From NCBI RefSeq assembly GCF_030123505.1, contig NZ_CP126115.1:3672001-3736000 (forward strand): a stretch of DNA of 64,000 nucleotides, read 5' to 3'. Under the pieces are notes generated by a model. It had not been told where the DNA came from, did not search any database, and was given only the letters and a program-made list of their open reading frames with translations. The position numbers and the translations under genes are program-made. The DNA is from Neobacillus sp. YX16. Lineage in GTDB: Bacteria > Bacillota > Bacilli > Bacillales > Cytobacillaceae. Of the stretch, positions 54,570 through 63,693 are shown piece by piece (the first letter of the stretch is position 1; each line of letters starts with the position of its first letter).

Positions 54570-55484
54570 TTATCCCTTGTATGCATTCTGTAATTCCACA
54601 AGATCAAATTTTTTCATTTTAAGAAATGCTTTCGTTAGGCGCTCAAGTTGCTCAGGTGTGCCCTTAATCATCATCTCGTCCATCTCACTTGGCACAATCT
54701 GCCATGATATGCCATACTGATCTTTCAACCAGCCGCATTGCTCGGCTTCAGGAACTGCAGAGAGCTTATCCCAATAGTAATCAATCTCTTCTTGTGTGTC
54801 ACAATACACCATAAATGAGATAGCCTCGTTAAAATTGAATTTATGCTTGTGCGCGCTATCCATTGCTGAGAACCACTGATTTTCTAAGCTAAAATCCGCG
54901 AACATGATGGTTCCTTCTTTATCAGGTTCCATACCATTAGTGTAGCGGGCGGTATGACCCTGCTTTCCGTTCTTAAAAATTGATAAATAAAAATTAATCG
55001 CCTCTTCTGCATTGCCGCATTGATCTCCGACAAACAAAAGTGACGGCACAATTTCAGGCCGCTCTTCACCTGCTGGATTAGTAAGCATTAACTGCCAGGA
55101 CAATCCATATTTATCCTGAATCCAGCCGTACTTCTCGCTAAACGGATACTTATCAAGTGGCATTAACGCAGTACCACCTTCGGACAATTTGTTCCAAACC
55201 TCATTTATTTTTTCAACTGCGTCCTTTTCTCGTGAAGGGTCAAAATTAACGATAAAGGACACCGATGGATTGATCTTGAAATAAGGCCCTGCGCTGATTG
55301 CCATGAACTTTTGCCCCCAAATCTCAAAAGAGACGATATCGGAGTCGCCTGATGGTGTGTCATGGATCGTTCTTACATCCGTAATTTTCGAGTCCGGGAA
55401 TATGGAAGCGTAAAACTCAGCTGCTTCTTTTGCCTCCTTGTCATACCATAAATGCGGAACAATTTTTTGATTTGTTTTTGACAT
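54570..55484 (-). CDS. Two-domain VOC (PhnB/glyoxalase-like) protein
   Basis: 304 residues with two VOC modules: residues 8-130 (IVPHLWYDKEAKEAAEFYASIFPDSK; EKYGWIQDKYGLSWQLML) and 145-290 (SLLFVGDQCGNAEEAINFYLSIF; QCGWLKDQYGISWQIVP). It resembles the 3-demethylubiquinone-9 3-methyltransferase-like VOC family, a name without proven function. Metal ligands are not conserved in an obvious way. Single gene. Confidence 0.88.
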   Translation of the reverse strand: MSKTNQKIVPHLWYDKEAKEAAEFYASIFPDSKITDVRTIHDTPSGDSDIVSFEIWGQKFMAISAGPYFKINPSVSFIVNFDPSREKDAVEKINEVWNKLSEGGTALMPLDKYPFSEKYGWIQDKYGLSWQLMLTNPAGEERPEIVPSLLFVGDQCGNAEEAINFYLSIFKNGKQGHTARYTNGMEPDKEGTIMFADFSLENQWFSAMDSAHKHKFNFNEAISFMVYCDTQEEIDYYWDKLSAVPEAEQCGWLKDQYGISWQIVPSEMDEMMIKGTPEQLERLTKAFLKMKKFDLVELQNAYKG

Positions 55485-55570
55485 ATGTATTCCTCCTTTA
55501 TTTCTCTATTATTGAAGTATACTGCCCATTCCGAGAAAAAGAAAATGCATTACGCTTATTAAATAAGCAC

Positions 55571-55596
55571 AAAAAAAGCCAATTTTAATGTTGGCT
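55571..55596 (-). terminator. Terminator of the 56-residue ORF
   Basis: AGCCAA (55577-55582) / TTGGCT (55591-55596). On the minus strand it is followed by a T-run from the A-run at 55571-55577, so it fits the end of the small minus-strand gene at 55723. Confidence 0.65.
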
Positions 55597-55722
55597 AGTT
55601 TTCTTACGAAAATGGCACTCACAAATCTGGTTATTGCCTTTCAATTTGAATGGTTTCTCTTCAGTCTCTATACCCTGCTCCCACCACAAACCAAACGCAG
55701 TATTTGGTCATGCAGCATTTCC

Positions 55723-55893
55723 TCAAAGGAAGCTATTCTTATTATCTTGATCTAATTTTTTCATCTCCAGCTCTAACTTTTTTTCCTCTAACTCTATTTC
55801 TTTCATCTTTAGTTCATTATCTATTTTCTTAACATACCCGTAATACAGTAGAGAACAGCCTATAATGATGGTTAAGTAGAAATAAAATCCCAA
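55723..55893 (-). CDS. Small membrane protein with a charged helical tail
   Basis: 56 residues. The TTG start at 55893 has GGGGG 8 bases upstream. An N-terminal membrane segment (FYFYLTIIIGCSLLYYGYV) is followed by a highly charged helix of about 30 residues (KMKEIELEEKKLELEMKKL) with heptad-like Leu/Ile spacing, likely a coiled coil on the cytoplasmic side. The terminator at 55571 follows. I know no function. It could be a small partner of a membrane complex, or a minor protein. Confidence 0.6.
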   Translation of the reverse strand: MGFYFYLTIIIGCSLLYYGYVKKIDNELKMKEIELEEKKLELEMKKLDQDNKNSFL

Positions 55894-56069
55894 ACTATAA
55901 ACCCCCAGTTTATTTTATTTTCTTCTAATCAGTGTTACGAATCAAAATCTTTTTAGTTTCATTTCTTTAACATAAAAGTAGCTTTCAAATATTTCTGCCC
56001 AAGATATTTAAAGTGAGGATACACGATATAATTCGCTCGTGTTTATTGATGAATTCTAGAGATAATAAA

Positions 56070-56102
56070 AGACACATTAAATAGCTCTGGATAAAGAATC
56101 CA
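56070..56102 (-). repeat. Terminator-like hairpin repeat, copy B (right arm lost)
   Basis: GACACATTAAATAGCTCTGG matches copies A and C (56070-56089), followed by ATAAAGAATCCA; the second arm TTAATGTGTC is missing and a different hairpin (56107-56139) follows instead. Confidence 0.65.
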
Positions 56103-56106
56103 AAAA

Positions 56107-56139
56107 GGATGATCAAAAAGCTAGGCTTTTTGATCATCC
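56107..56139 (-). terminator. Terminator of the Zn alcohol dehydrogenase
   Basis: GGATGATCAAAAAGC (56107-56121) / GCTTTTTGATCATCC (56125-56139), perfect 15-bp stem, TAG loop; on the minus strand followed by TTTTTGG. Confidence 0.92.
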
Positions 56140-56174
56140 TCGGATTTACCATTTAAATTTATCATATACGCAAC

Positions 56175-57215
56175 TTACATAGTGCTGGTGTCAATCACGA
56201 ATCGATACTTCACATCTGAAGCTAATACTCGTTGGTAAGCTTCGTCAATTTGGTCAGCTGAAATGACTTCAATCTTAGTAGCAATGTTGTGTTCTGCACA
56301 GAAGTTCAACATCTCCTGAGTTTCACGGATGCCTCCAATCATTGAACCTGCAAATGAACGGCGATGACCGATAAGTGAGAATACGTTAACTGACAACGGC
56401 TCGGCTGGTGCACCGACGTTGACCATTGTACCATCCAGCGCCAGCAGCGAAAGGTAGGCACTAATATCGATCTTAGCGCTTACTGTATTTATGATAAGGT
56501 CGAACGAACCCGCGAGTTTCTTAAACGTCTTTGGATCGCTTGTTGCATAGTAATTGTCTGCTCCTAATTGCAAACCATCTTCCTTTTTCTTCAATGTTTG
56601 TGACAGAACAGTAACCTCGGCACCCATGGCATGTGCAATTTGGACAGCCATATGACCAAGTCCACCCATACCAACAACCGCGACTTTCTTACCTGGACCC
56701 GCACCCCAATGATTTAATGGTGAATAGGTCGTAATTCCTGCGCAAAGTAATGGTGCTGCGGCGTCAAGCTCAATGCTATCAGGAATTCTGACTACAAAGT
56801 CCTCAGTAACGACTATGTGTGTTGAATATCCACCTTGAGTTGACTCGCCGTACTTGTCAACACCAGCGTAGGTAGGAACATTTCCGTTAAGACAATATTG
56901 TTCCTCTCCTTTATGGCAATTCTCACATTCGCCACAGGAGTCAACCATACATCCAACCCCTACCCGGTCACCGACTTTGTACTTTGTGACCTCTGCTCCT
57001 ACTTCAGTCACAATTCCAGCAATCTCATGACCAGGCACGAGTGGATAGTTCACTGGCCCCCACTCGCCATGAGCAGTATGGATATCAGAATGGCAGATGC
57101 CTGCATATTTAATTTCAATTAGAACATCATGTAAATCAAGATCGCGTCGTTTAATTTCAGCAGCTCGAAAGTGTTTGTCTGGACCGTCCACAGCTCTTGC
57201 TTTAGCAGTTATCAT
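56175..57215 (-). CDS. NAD(P)-dependent zinc alcohol dehydrogenase (YahK/cinnamyl-type)
   Basis: 346 residues. Catalytic zinc: GICHSDIHT and GHEIAGIV; structural zinc Cys quartet in [20 protein letters not shown]; cofactor motif [13 protein letters not shown]. This is the YahK/YjgB-like aldehyde reductase/alcohol dehydrogenase group. The ATG at 57215 follows GGAGG; the frame extends a little further with TTG. A MerR-type promoter with a 19-bp spacer (57319-57349) drives it, suggesting induction by aldehydes through the adjacent MerR gene (AdhR-like system). Confidence 0.92.
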   Translation of the reverse strand: MITAKARAVDGPDKHFRAAEIKRRDLDLHDVLIEIKYAGICHSDIHTAHGEWGPVNYPLVPGHEIAGIVTEVGAEVTKYKVGDRVGVGCMVDSCGECENCHKGEEQYCLNGNVPTYAGVDKYGESTQGGYSTHIVVTEDFVVRIPDSIELDAAAPLLCAGITTYSPLNHWGAGPGKKVAVVGMGGLGHMAVQIAHAMGAEVTVLSQTLKKKEDGLQLGADNYYATSDPKTFKKLAGSFDLIINTVSAKIDISAYLSLLALDGTMVNVGAPAEPLSVNVFSLIGHRRSFAGSMIGGIRETQEMLNFCAEHNIATKIEVISADQIDEAYQRVLASDVKYRFVIDTSTM

Positions 57216-57318
57216 GAATAAAACCTCCAAGTAATTTATATTTTTTTTAGAGGATGCGTTTGTTCGGGGTTCAATCCCCTCTATTCATTGCTACCCTACT
57301 TTTTTCTCTTGCAAACCA

Positions 57319-57349
57319 ATATTAATCCTTCGAGTTAACTCTAGGTCAA
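57319..57349 (-). promoter_or_regulatory. MerR-type promoter (19-bp spacer) of the alcohol dehydrogenase
   Basis: On the minus strand TTGACC (57344-57349), 19-bp spacer, TAATAT (57319-57324). The long spacer is the mark of MerR-activated promoters. Inside it lies the dyad CCT-TC-GAGTTAACTC-TA-GG (57328-57345). A second AGTTAACTCGAAG half-site lies at 57453-57465. Confidence 0.82.
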
Positions 57350-57409
57350 TACCTAAGTTCAAAAAGTTTTATATTTTTATCCTTCATTCCCTTTTTGTTA
57401 ATCAACCAT

Positions 57410-57438
57410 TTGACATATTACATACTACATGATAAATT
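57410..57438 (+). promoter_or_regulatory. Sigma-A promoter of the MerR gene
   Basis: TTGACA (57410-57415), 17-bp spacer, TAAATT (57433-57438). A partial MerR site (AGTTAACTC, 57453 on) lies between it and the gene, allowing autoregulation. Confidence 0.65.
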
Positions 57439-57491
57439 CCCATCATCCATATAGTTAACTCGAAGTCTATATCAAAAAGAATAGGAGTGAA

Positions 57492-57908
57492 ATGATGAAG
57501 ACATACAGTATCAGTGAAGTCGCAAAAGAATTGAATCTTACCGTATATACCTTGCGTTACTACGATAAGGAAGGACTTATGCCTTTTGTAGAACGGACAC
57601 CCAACGGAACACGGCAGTTTAAAGAATCCGATATCGAAGCTTTAAAAATAATTGAATGTCTGAAATCCACCGCGATGCCCATTAAGGAAATTAAAAATTT
57701 CATTGATTGGTGTTCTGATGGGGATTCCACGTTGCAACAAAGGTATGACATGTTTATCGATCGAAAAGCTATTGTAGAAGCACAGATATAAGAACTGAAA
57801 AAACAAATGGAAGTCATCGAGCATAAATGCAGCTATTACAAGACTGCATTAGATGCCGGAACGGAAGAAATTCATAAAAACGATAAAATAGAGATTTCCA
57901 CTACCTAA
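57492..57908 (+). pseudogene. MerR-family regulator (AdhR-like) with an in-frame stop
   Basis: The frame from the ATG at 57492 (AGGAGTG before it) encodes a MerR HTH (YSISEVAKELNLTVYTLRYY; RTPNGTRQF; the MPIKEIKNFIDW helix). Codon 100 is TAA (57789-57791), but the same frame continues with ELKKQMEVIEHKCSYYKTALDAGTEEIH to the next stop at 57906, exactly the expected C-terminal helix; full length would be 138 codons. The N-terminal 99 residues may still bind DNA. Lost dimerisation helix makes function doubtful. A real nonsense mutation or a base error would explain it. Confidence 0.82.
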
Positions 57909-57917
57909 AAAAATTAA

Positions 57918-57962
57918 ACCGATTAGTAAAACCTTAAAAAAGGTTATACTCATCGGCTTTTT
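57918..57962 (+). terminator. Terminator after the MerR gene
   Basis: ACCGATTAGTA... pairs imperfectly with TACTCATCGGC, enclosing an AACCTT/AAGGTT hairpin, followed by a T-run at 57957-57962. Confidence 0.7.
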
Positions 57963-58105
57963 ATTACATTTTATCAAGTACTAAACTACTATTTTTTTGT
58001 AGGCAATTGAAATTTCCTTTAGATAATAGTTTCATTGATTTTTTATATGTTACACTATAGAAAAAGGATTAATATGGAAATAATCCAGAAATGGGGATTC
58101 AATCA

Positions 58106-58885
58106 ATGGAAGAAGTTATCCTTACCATTAAGGATTTAAAGAAAAATTATGGCCAAAAGAGTGTCTTAAATGGTGTGTCTCTTCAAGTAAAACGAGGAGA
58201 AGTCATTGGTTATATTGGCCCCAACGGAGCAGGAAAGAGCACCACCGTTAAAATCATGCTTGGCATTGAAGATGACTATTCTGGTGAGATTAAAATCTTC
58301 GGTCATGATATTTCAGATGGGAATATTGATTATAAAAGAAACATCGGTTATGTGCCGGAAATCGCAGAAGTATACGACAATTTAACCGGCCATGAATATT
58401 TAACCTTTGTTGGCGAATTATATGGCCTTGAATTTGAGCTTGCTGACTATAAGGCAAAATGCTTAATGGACCTATTTGGGGTCGGGGAAGTCTATCATTC
58501 TCGAATTGCTTCGTACTCTAAAGGCATGCGTCAAAAGCTGTTAATTATCTCGAGCTTATTACATAATCCAGAGCTTTTGTTTTTTGATGAGCCCATTAAT
58601 GGTCTGGATGCAAACAGTGTGATGATTTTCAAAGAAATCATGACTCAACTTGCTAAACAGAGAAAAACCATTTTCTACTCTTCCCACATTATGGATGTGG
58701 TCGAAAAAATAAGCAGCCGCATTATCCTTCTTCATGACGGAAAAATTGCTGCAGACGGTACCTTTGAAGAGTTAAAACACCAAAATGCCGAAGGCTCACT
58801 TGAACAGATTTTCAACCAGCTGACAGGGTTTAGTCAGCATAAAGAACTTGGTGCAAGATTTGTATCGATTGTAGAGGAGATGTGA
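58106..58885 (+). CDS. ABC transporter ATP-binding protein
   Basis: About 259 residues. Walker A GPNGAGKSTTVKI, signature SKGMRQKL (LSxGQ variant: YSKGM, typical of ABC-2/YhaQ-type), Walker B LLFFDEPINGLD, H-loop FYSSHIMDV. Start at the ATG at 58106; the one at 58091 has no site. It is coupled to the large membrane gene at 58888, with which it forms an exporter-like unit. Confidence 0.93.
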   Translation: MEEVILTIKDLKKNYGQKSVLNGVSLQVKRGEVIGYIGPNGAGKSTTVKIMLGIEDDYSGEIKIFGHDISDGNIDYKRNIGYVPEIAEVYDNLTGHEYLTFVGELYGLEFELADYKAKCLMDLFGVGEVYHSRIASYSKGMRQKLLIISSLLHNPELLFFDEPINGLDANSVMIFKEIMTQLAKQRKTIFYSSHIMDVVEKISSRIILLHDGKIAADGTFEELKHQNAEGSLEQIFNQLTGFSQHKELGARFVSIVEEM

Positions 58886-58887
58886 GA

Positions 58888-60531
58888 ATGCAGGACTATC
58901 GCACTCTGAAGCTATTGGATGTGTTCGAGAAGGTATTCTGCCGCTTTGGAATAGATTACAAGATTATGAGAAGAATTTTACAAGTAAAGCTAACGATGGA
59001 TGGACGCCGTGTGCCCACCATTTTTTCACAAAATGCGAAAAAGAAAGAAAAGGATACGAACAATCAATATATTAAATCCTTATGGATCTACGTGTTATTC
59101 GGTCTGTTCATGATTCCATTTATCCTTATGGGTGAAAATTACCTGTTTCAAATGAGTCTCTTTTATGGGATTTTTACCTTTTTTATCATGACATCTATGA
59201 TTTCTGATTTTTCATCTGTATTACTAGACATCCGAGATCGAAACATTCTGTTTCCAAAGCCGGTTGATAAACGAACCATTAGCATGACGAAAATAATACA
59301 TATACTTATTTATTTGTCTTTCTTAACCATTGCACTGGCCGGCATCCCTATGATTGTTGGACTTATCAAACATGGGTTCTTGTTTTTCCTAACCACAGTA
59401 CTTTCTATAATCCTAATAGACCTGTTTATTGTGGTATTAACTGCGCTTATCTATTTGTTTATTTTACGCTTCTTTGATGGGGAAAAATTAAAAGATATCA
59501 TTAACTATGTACAAATCGTATTATCACTAGGAATCATGGTGGGGTATCAACTACTTGTGCGATCCTTTGAGTTTATTGACTTGAGCATTTCACTCGAACC
59601 GCAATGGTGGCAGGTATTCATCTTTCCGATGTGGTATGGCGCAATGATGGAAGTAATTATGAATGGTAACGCGCATTTGTTTCACCTTTTATTCACCTTG
59701 CTAGGGATTCTGATGCCTCTTTTATCCATATGGATTTATATTAAGCTCAATCCCGCTTTCGAGCAAAACCTTCAAAAGCTTTCTTACCACGGAAAGGCAA
59801 AAGAAAAGCGACGTGGAAAGTTGGGCCGTTTGCTTCTGCGAATCATTTGTCGCTCAGATGAGGAAAGAGCCTTCTTCCGTTTTGCCAGTACCATGATGAA
59901 AAATGAACGAGATTTTAAATTAAAGGTCTACCCATCTTTAGGATTTTCCGCCGTGATTCCGCTTATTTTTATCATGAATGGCTTTAATACTGATTTTAAT
60001 CAGCTATCCACAAGCAAATCGTTTTTAACGGTATACTTTAGCTTAATCATCATCCCAACAATCTTGGTACTATTGAAATTCTCTGGAAAATATAAAGGTG
60101 CGTGGATTTATAGAGCTGCACCAATAAAACAGCTAAAACCGATGTTTAGCGGTACGATAAAGGCGTTTGTTTTCAATCTGTATTTGCCAGTTTACATGTT
60201 TCTTAGTATCATATTTCTTGCACTATTTGGGTTGAGAATTCTGCCGGACCTTGTAGTCGTATTTATAAACGCCTGTACCTTTGCTGTCATTTGTTTTATG
60301 ATTATAAAAAAAGCAATTCCCTTTTCAGAGTCTTTCGATGAGTACAATCAAAACAGCAACATTGCTATCTTTATTGGATTAATGCTGTTTGTTGCCTTAT
60401 TTGCCGGGCTGCATTATGCCACCACATTGTTCTCATATGGAATCTACTTTTATTTAGTGGTTGCCATTCTCTATCTGGGAACACTATGGAAACTAGCTTT
60501 TACTATTACGTGGGATAAGATTCATGGATAA
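58888..60531 (+). CDS. Large ABC-2-like membrane protein
   Basis: 547 residues from the ATG at 58888 (GAGGAG 8 bases upstream; the GTG at 58882 would be too close to it). About 12 membrane segments in two blocks, separated by a charged region around residues 300-330 (KLSYHGKAKEKRRGKLGRL). It is probably a fused double permease for the preceding ATPase. Conserved motif SSVLLDIRDRNILFPKPVD near residue 115 resembles uncharacterised Bacillus proteins of this kind. Substrate unknown. Confidence 0.85.
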   Translation: MQDYRTLKLLDVFEKVFCRFGIDYKIMRRILQVKLTMDGRRVPTIFSQNAKKKEKDTNNQYIKSLWIYVLFGLFMIPFILMGENYLFQMSLFYGIFTFFIMTSMISDFSSVLLDIRDRNILFPKPVDKRTISMTKIIHILIYLSFLTIALAGIPMIVGLIKHGFLFFLTTVLSIILIDLFIVVLTALIYLFILRFFDGEKLKDIINYVQIVLSLGIMVGYQLLVRSFEFIDLSISLEPQWWQVFIFPMWYGAMMEVIMNGNAHLFHLLFTLLGILMPLLSIWIYIKLNPAFEQNLQKLSYHGKAKEKRRGKLGRLLLRIICRSDEERAFFRFASTMMKNERDFKLKVYPSLGFSAVIPLIFIMNGFNTDFNQLSTSKSFLTVYFSLIIIPTILVLLKFSGKYKGAWIYRAAPIKQLKPMFSGTIKAFVFNLYLPVYMFLSIIFLALFGLRILPDLVVVFINACTFAVICFMIIKKAIPFSESFDEYNQNSNIAIFIGLMLFVALFAGLHYATTLFSYGIYFYLVVAILYLGTLWKLAFTITWDKIHG

Positions 60532-60616
60532 TTGATTAGAAAAAGTGCTATTTAGTTATATATAAGTGTTATTTAATTTACTTTACGACTATTCTTCATT
60601 CCAGGATAAGAAAAAT

Positions 60617-60646
60617 ACGGTTGCCTAACTCATAGTAGGCAACCGT
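60617..60646. terminator. Bidirectional terminator
   Basis: ACGGTTGCCTA (60617-60627) / TAGGCAACCGT (60636-60646), perfect 11-bp stem, between the convergent ABC permease (+) and CPBP-like (-) genes. Confidence 0.9.
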
Positions 60647-60666
60647 TCAAATTAATATTAAATCAT

Positions 60667-61464
60667 TTACTTTGATTTTCTCCAATACCAAACAGTGCTA
60701 CCAAGAAGAAAGATTGCCATTACGACTGCAAGTATAATTAGGCTAATTTCCGAAATATTCTCCATAGAATCCAGCCAGCCGATTTTCTTCATACTGAATA
60801 GACTCACATTAAAGGCAACACCGATTGTAATAACTGACCATATAGATGAAGATTTTACATAAATAAAGCCATATACGAAACCTAAAGCAACCCCTAAAAG
60901 CTGCATCCATATTCCGCCTGGCGCCTGTATCACTGCTATAATGAGGGCGATACCTAAAATTGGCCAAAAAACCGGAACATTTTTTCTTGCTTCATTAAAC
61001 ATGATGCCAATAAATACAATCAATTCAAGGGCCGTGGTTATCACTGAGGAAACAATTAAAGTGGTAAAGGAAACCGAGTGATAATAGCTTTCGGTAAAGT
61101 CATTTAGAGAAGGTATGTTATGAAGGAGTAACAATTTCATTACTGCAGCATTTAGAAGAGTAAATGCCAAGCCGATGATGATCATGTATATCCAACTGCC
61201 CAAACTAATCTTCGAGAACCCTAGAATCCCCCAAAAACTTTCAGAGGTTTGTTTCAGTACCCTGTATTTGATCTTATACACAATGGCCGAAAGTCCAATG
61301 GTTGCTACCAACACAAAAAACAGCTGGACTGCGATGTTCTCGCCTGTTCCGAATTGTCCCCAACCTAAGATCGGGTTCACAATAATATTGTAGATGAGGA
61401 TGACCACAATCATCACTGCTAAATAAAGCAAGTAATTTCCTATCATTGATAAATAATTTTTCAA
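60667..61464 (-). CDS. CPBP-family-like membrane protein, catalytically degenerate
   Basis: 265 residues with seven or eight membrane segments. The overall layout fits CPBP/Abi intramembrane proteases, but motif 1, normally EExxxR, reads ALELIVFIGIMFNEA, so the second Glu and the Arg are missing; the following GGIWMQLLGVALGFVYGFIYVKS resembles motif 2 without its His. Protease activity is therefore unlikely. It could be a transport- or immunity-type relative. Single gene. Confidence 0.68.
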   Translation of the reverse strand: MKNYLSMIGNYLLYLAVMIVVILIYNIIVNPILGWGQFGTGENIAVQLFFVLVATIGLSAIVYKIKYRVLKQTSESFWGILGFSKISLGSWIYMIIIGLAFTLLNAAVMKLLLLHNIPSLNDFTESYYHSVSFTTLIVSSVITTALELIVFIGIMFNEARKNVPVFWPILGIALIIAVIQAPGGIWMQLLGVALGFVYGFIYVKSSSIWSVITIGVAFNVSLFSMKKIGWLDSMENISEISLIILAVVMAIFLLGSTVWYWRKSK

Positions 61465-61754
61465 AGAATCTCCCCCTTAAGTAGAAAACCTTATCTATCT
61501 GTTTTATGATTATTCCTCTCTAGAAAACCGTATTCCTTCTATATGATATTCCCAGGTCAAAACAAGCAGTGACTAATTATGATCCTAACTATTGAATATG
61601 TATTGTGTGTGGATTTTATTTGCACCAATCCCCTGAAAAAAAAGACACATTAAATCGCTCTGGATATAAAATCCAAAGAATTTAATGTGTTGCTATTGTG
61701 ACAGCCATTTAATGCAGCATACTTCCCATAACGAACGGTTCCTAGTTCAATTCA
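61465..61754. other. Intergenic stretch with repeat copy C
   Basis: About 290 bp. It contains the CPBP-like promoter region and the hairpin repeat copy C at 61644-61690. No ORF with a ribosome binding site was found. Confidence 0.5.
61644..61690 (-). repeat. Terminator-like hairpin repeat, copy C
   Basis: GACACATTAAAT (61644-61655) pairs with ATTTAATGTGT (61680-61690), with an inner TGGAT/ATCCA hairpin. On the minus strand it lies about 65 bp downstream of the FMN reductase stop and ends in a run of eight T, so it can terminate that operon. It is nearly identical to copy A. Confidence 0.78.
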
Positions 61755-62276
61755 TTACTTAGAGAGTAGTTTTTGCAATTCTGTTGTTAAACGCTTTTCC
61801 GCTTCCTCATCAATCTGGAAACCATCTGTTGCTAAACGTTCAATTTGTTTATCGATAATATAAACCGTATTTAGAATTTCGGTTGCGCCTAATACGGATA
61901 GAACTGGTTTTAATGCGTATTCGATCGCTAATAGATGAAAAGCCGAACCACCCACTGCCAAAGGTACTACGATCTTCCCCTCCAATGCTTTTTGAGGCAG
62001 TAAGTCCAAATAGGTTTTTAGAATACCCGTATAAGATGCTTTATAAATAGGAGTTAAAATGACCACTATTTGTGATTCTTCTACTTGTTGATTTACTTGC
62101 TTAATCGCCTCACTTTTAAAATTTGCAGTGATCAAGTCCTCCGCAGGAAGTTCATGTACGTAAATGGATTGAAAAGCGATTGCTTCATTCTCAAAAAATA
62201 CTTCCACCCTTTGTTGTATGGCTGTTAATCGTGAATTCCTAGTATTGCCTCCATTTATGATTACGGCTTTATTCAT
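61755..62276 (-). CDS. NAD(P)H-dependent FMN reductase (SsuE/MsuE-like)
   Basis: 173 residues with a flavodoxin-like fold. VIINGGNTRNSRLTAIQQRVE is the FMN-phosphate loop region, VVILTPIYKASYTGILKTYLDL the P-(x)-Y loop and VPLAVGGSAFHLLAI the following strand. It supplies reduced FMN to the LLM monooxygenase encoded 16 bp upstream. Together they resemble organosulfur (sulfonate/dimethyl sulfone or EDTA/NTA-type) desulfurisation pairs. Confidence 0.92.
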   Translation of the reverse strand: MNKAVIINGGNTRNSRLTAIQQRVEVFFENEAIAFQSIYVHELPAEDLITANFKSEAIKQVNQQVEESQIVVILTPIYKASYTGILKTYLDLLPQKALEGKIVVPLAVGGSAFHLLAIEYALKPVLSVLGATEILNTVYIIDKQIERLATDGFQIDEEAEKRLTTELQKLLSK

Positions 62277-62291
62277 TTACATTCTCTCCTT

Positions 62292-63638
62292 TTATAGCCC
62301 TACTGGATGTGACGAATGAATGGCTGGGTTTGCGGGCTTTGAAAGCCCTAGGTTTCCTCGCAGCGTATCGCTCTCATACTCCGTTCGGAATAAGCCTCGG
62401 CGCTGTAATTCTGGAATCACGAGTTCAACAATATCATTAAAACCATCAGGGAAAGTAGGAGGCATAATGTTAAAACCATCTGCTCCTTCGTTTAAAAACC
62501 ACTCTTCTAATTGATCTACAATCTGTATAGGTGTTCCAACGATTTCTCGGTGACCACGAGCCCCCGCAATACGTTCATAAATCTCTCGTAATGTCTGTAA
62601 GTTTTCCCGTTTAGCAATTTCACGAATGATGTTAGAACGGATGAGCGGATTGGTTTTATCCTCAATTCCATTAAACTCTGGCAATGGACCATCCACATCA
62701 TACCCAGTCAAATCAATATTTGTGAAATTTGATAGATAAGCTAAACCTACTTCAGGAGAAATATAGCTATTTAACAATCGCTGCTTATCACGAGCCTCTT
62801 CCTCCGTTTTTGCCACTGTAATGAACACACCAGGCATTATTTTTAAGTCTTCCGGCTTGCGGCCATATTTAGATAGACGACCTTTAACATCACGATAAAA
62901 AGCTTGTGCCTCTTCTAGTGTTTGCCATGCGGTAAAAATAACTTCGGCCGTTTTCGCTGCAAGTTCCTTTCCAGCTTCAGATGAACCAGCTTGCACGATT
63001 ACCGGATGTCCTTGCGGGGTCGATGGAGCATCAAGCGTTCCTTTCACCTTAAACCATTTTCCCTCATGATCGACATGATGTACCTTCTTCAAATCTAATA
63101 ACTTTCCTTTTTCCTTATCTATCACAAGCCCATCCTCTTCAATTGAAAAAAATAGCTTTTTAACAACATCCACAAATTCCTCAGCACGTTCATATCGGGA
63201 AGCATGATGTAAATGTTTTTCTTTGCCAAATAGAAGTGATTCACCAGCATTTGCCGATGTCACTACGTTCCAAGCTGCCCGGCCCTTCGAAAGATGATCA
63301 ATGGCAGCAAATTTACGCGCCACATGGAACGGTTCGTTGTAGGTTGTTGTCAATGTAGCCGTTAAACCAATTTTTTTCGTAACGGCCGCCAGTGCGGAAA
63401 TAATGACTATTGGGTCCAGCTTCAACATGGCTGAATGCCCGCCTTCAGAAAGCTGTTGACCAAATACATCCGCAAAAAATATCATATCGAATTTAGCACG
63501 CTCAGCACTTTGTGCTAATTCCGTTAAAAATTCCAAATCTAAGACACGATTTGCCCCTGAAGTAGGATATCGCCAGCTCGCTACATGATGCCCAGGCAAA
63601 TGGAAAAATGCTCCTAATTTCATTTGTTTCTTCTTCAT
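62292..63638 (-). CDS. LLM-class FMNH2-dependent monooxygenase (NtaA/SnaA/DszA type)
   Basis: 448 residues. MKLGAFFHLPGHHVASWRYP and FADVFGQQ are typical of the NtaA/SnaA/DszA branch, with LTATLTTTYNEPFHVARKFAAIDHLSKGRAAWNVVTS and a C-terminal GTPIQIVDQLEEWF. It cleaves C-S or C-N bonds using reduced FMN and O2. The ATG at 63638 is chosen; the GTG at 63650 lies on top of the AGGAG site. Operon with the FMN reductase and the binding protein upstream. The substrate is unknown. Confidence 0.9.
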   Translation of the reverse strand: MKKKQMKLGAFFHLPGHHVASWRYPTSGANRVLDLEFLTELAQSAERAKFDMIFFADVFGQQLSEGGHSAMLKLDPIVIISALAAVTKKIGLTATLTTTYNEPFHVARKFAAIDHLSKGRAAWNVVTSANAGESLLFGKEKHLHHASRYERAEEFVDVVKKLFFSIEEDGLVIDKEKGKLLDLKKVHHVDHEGKWFKVKGTLDAPSTPQGHPVIVQAGSSEAGKELAAKTAEVIFTAWQTLEEAQAFYRDVKGRLSKYGRKPEDLKIMPGVFITVAKTEEEARDKQRLLNSYISPEVGLAYLSNFTNIDLTGYDVDGPLPEFNGIEDKTNPLIRSNIIREIAKRENLQTLREIYERIAGARGHREIVGTPIQIVDQLEEWFLNEGADGFNIMPPTFPDGFNDIVELVIPELQRRGLFRTEYESDTLRGNLGLSKPANPAIHSSHPVGL

Positions 63639-63693
63639 AACTACAACCACTCCTATTTATCTTATTTGTTTAGTCGGATTTAATCACAATAAA

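Noticed and set aside
57266..57279. GGGG-TTCAAT-CCCC, resembling a tRNA T-arm
   Set aside because: No acceptor, D- or anticodon arm could be built around it, and the stem is only four pairs. Probably chance or a tiny remnant.
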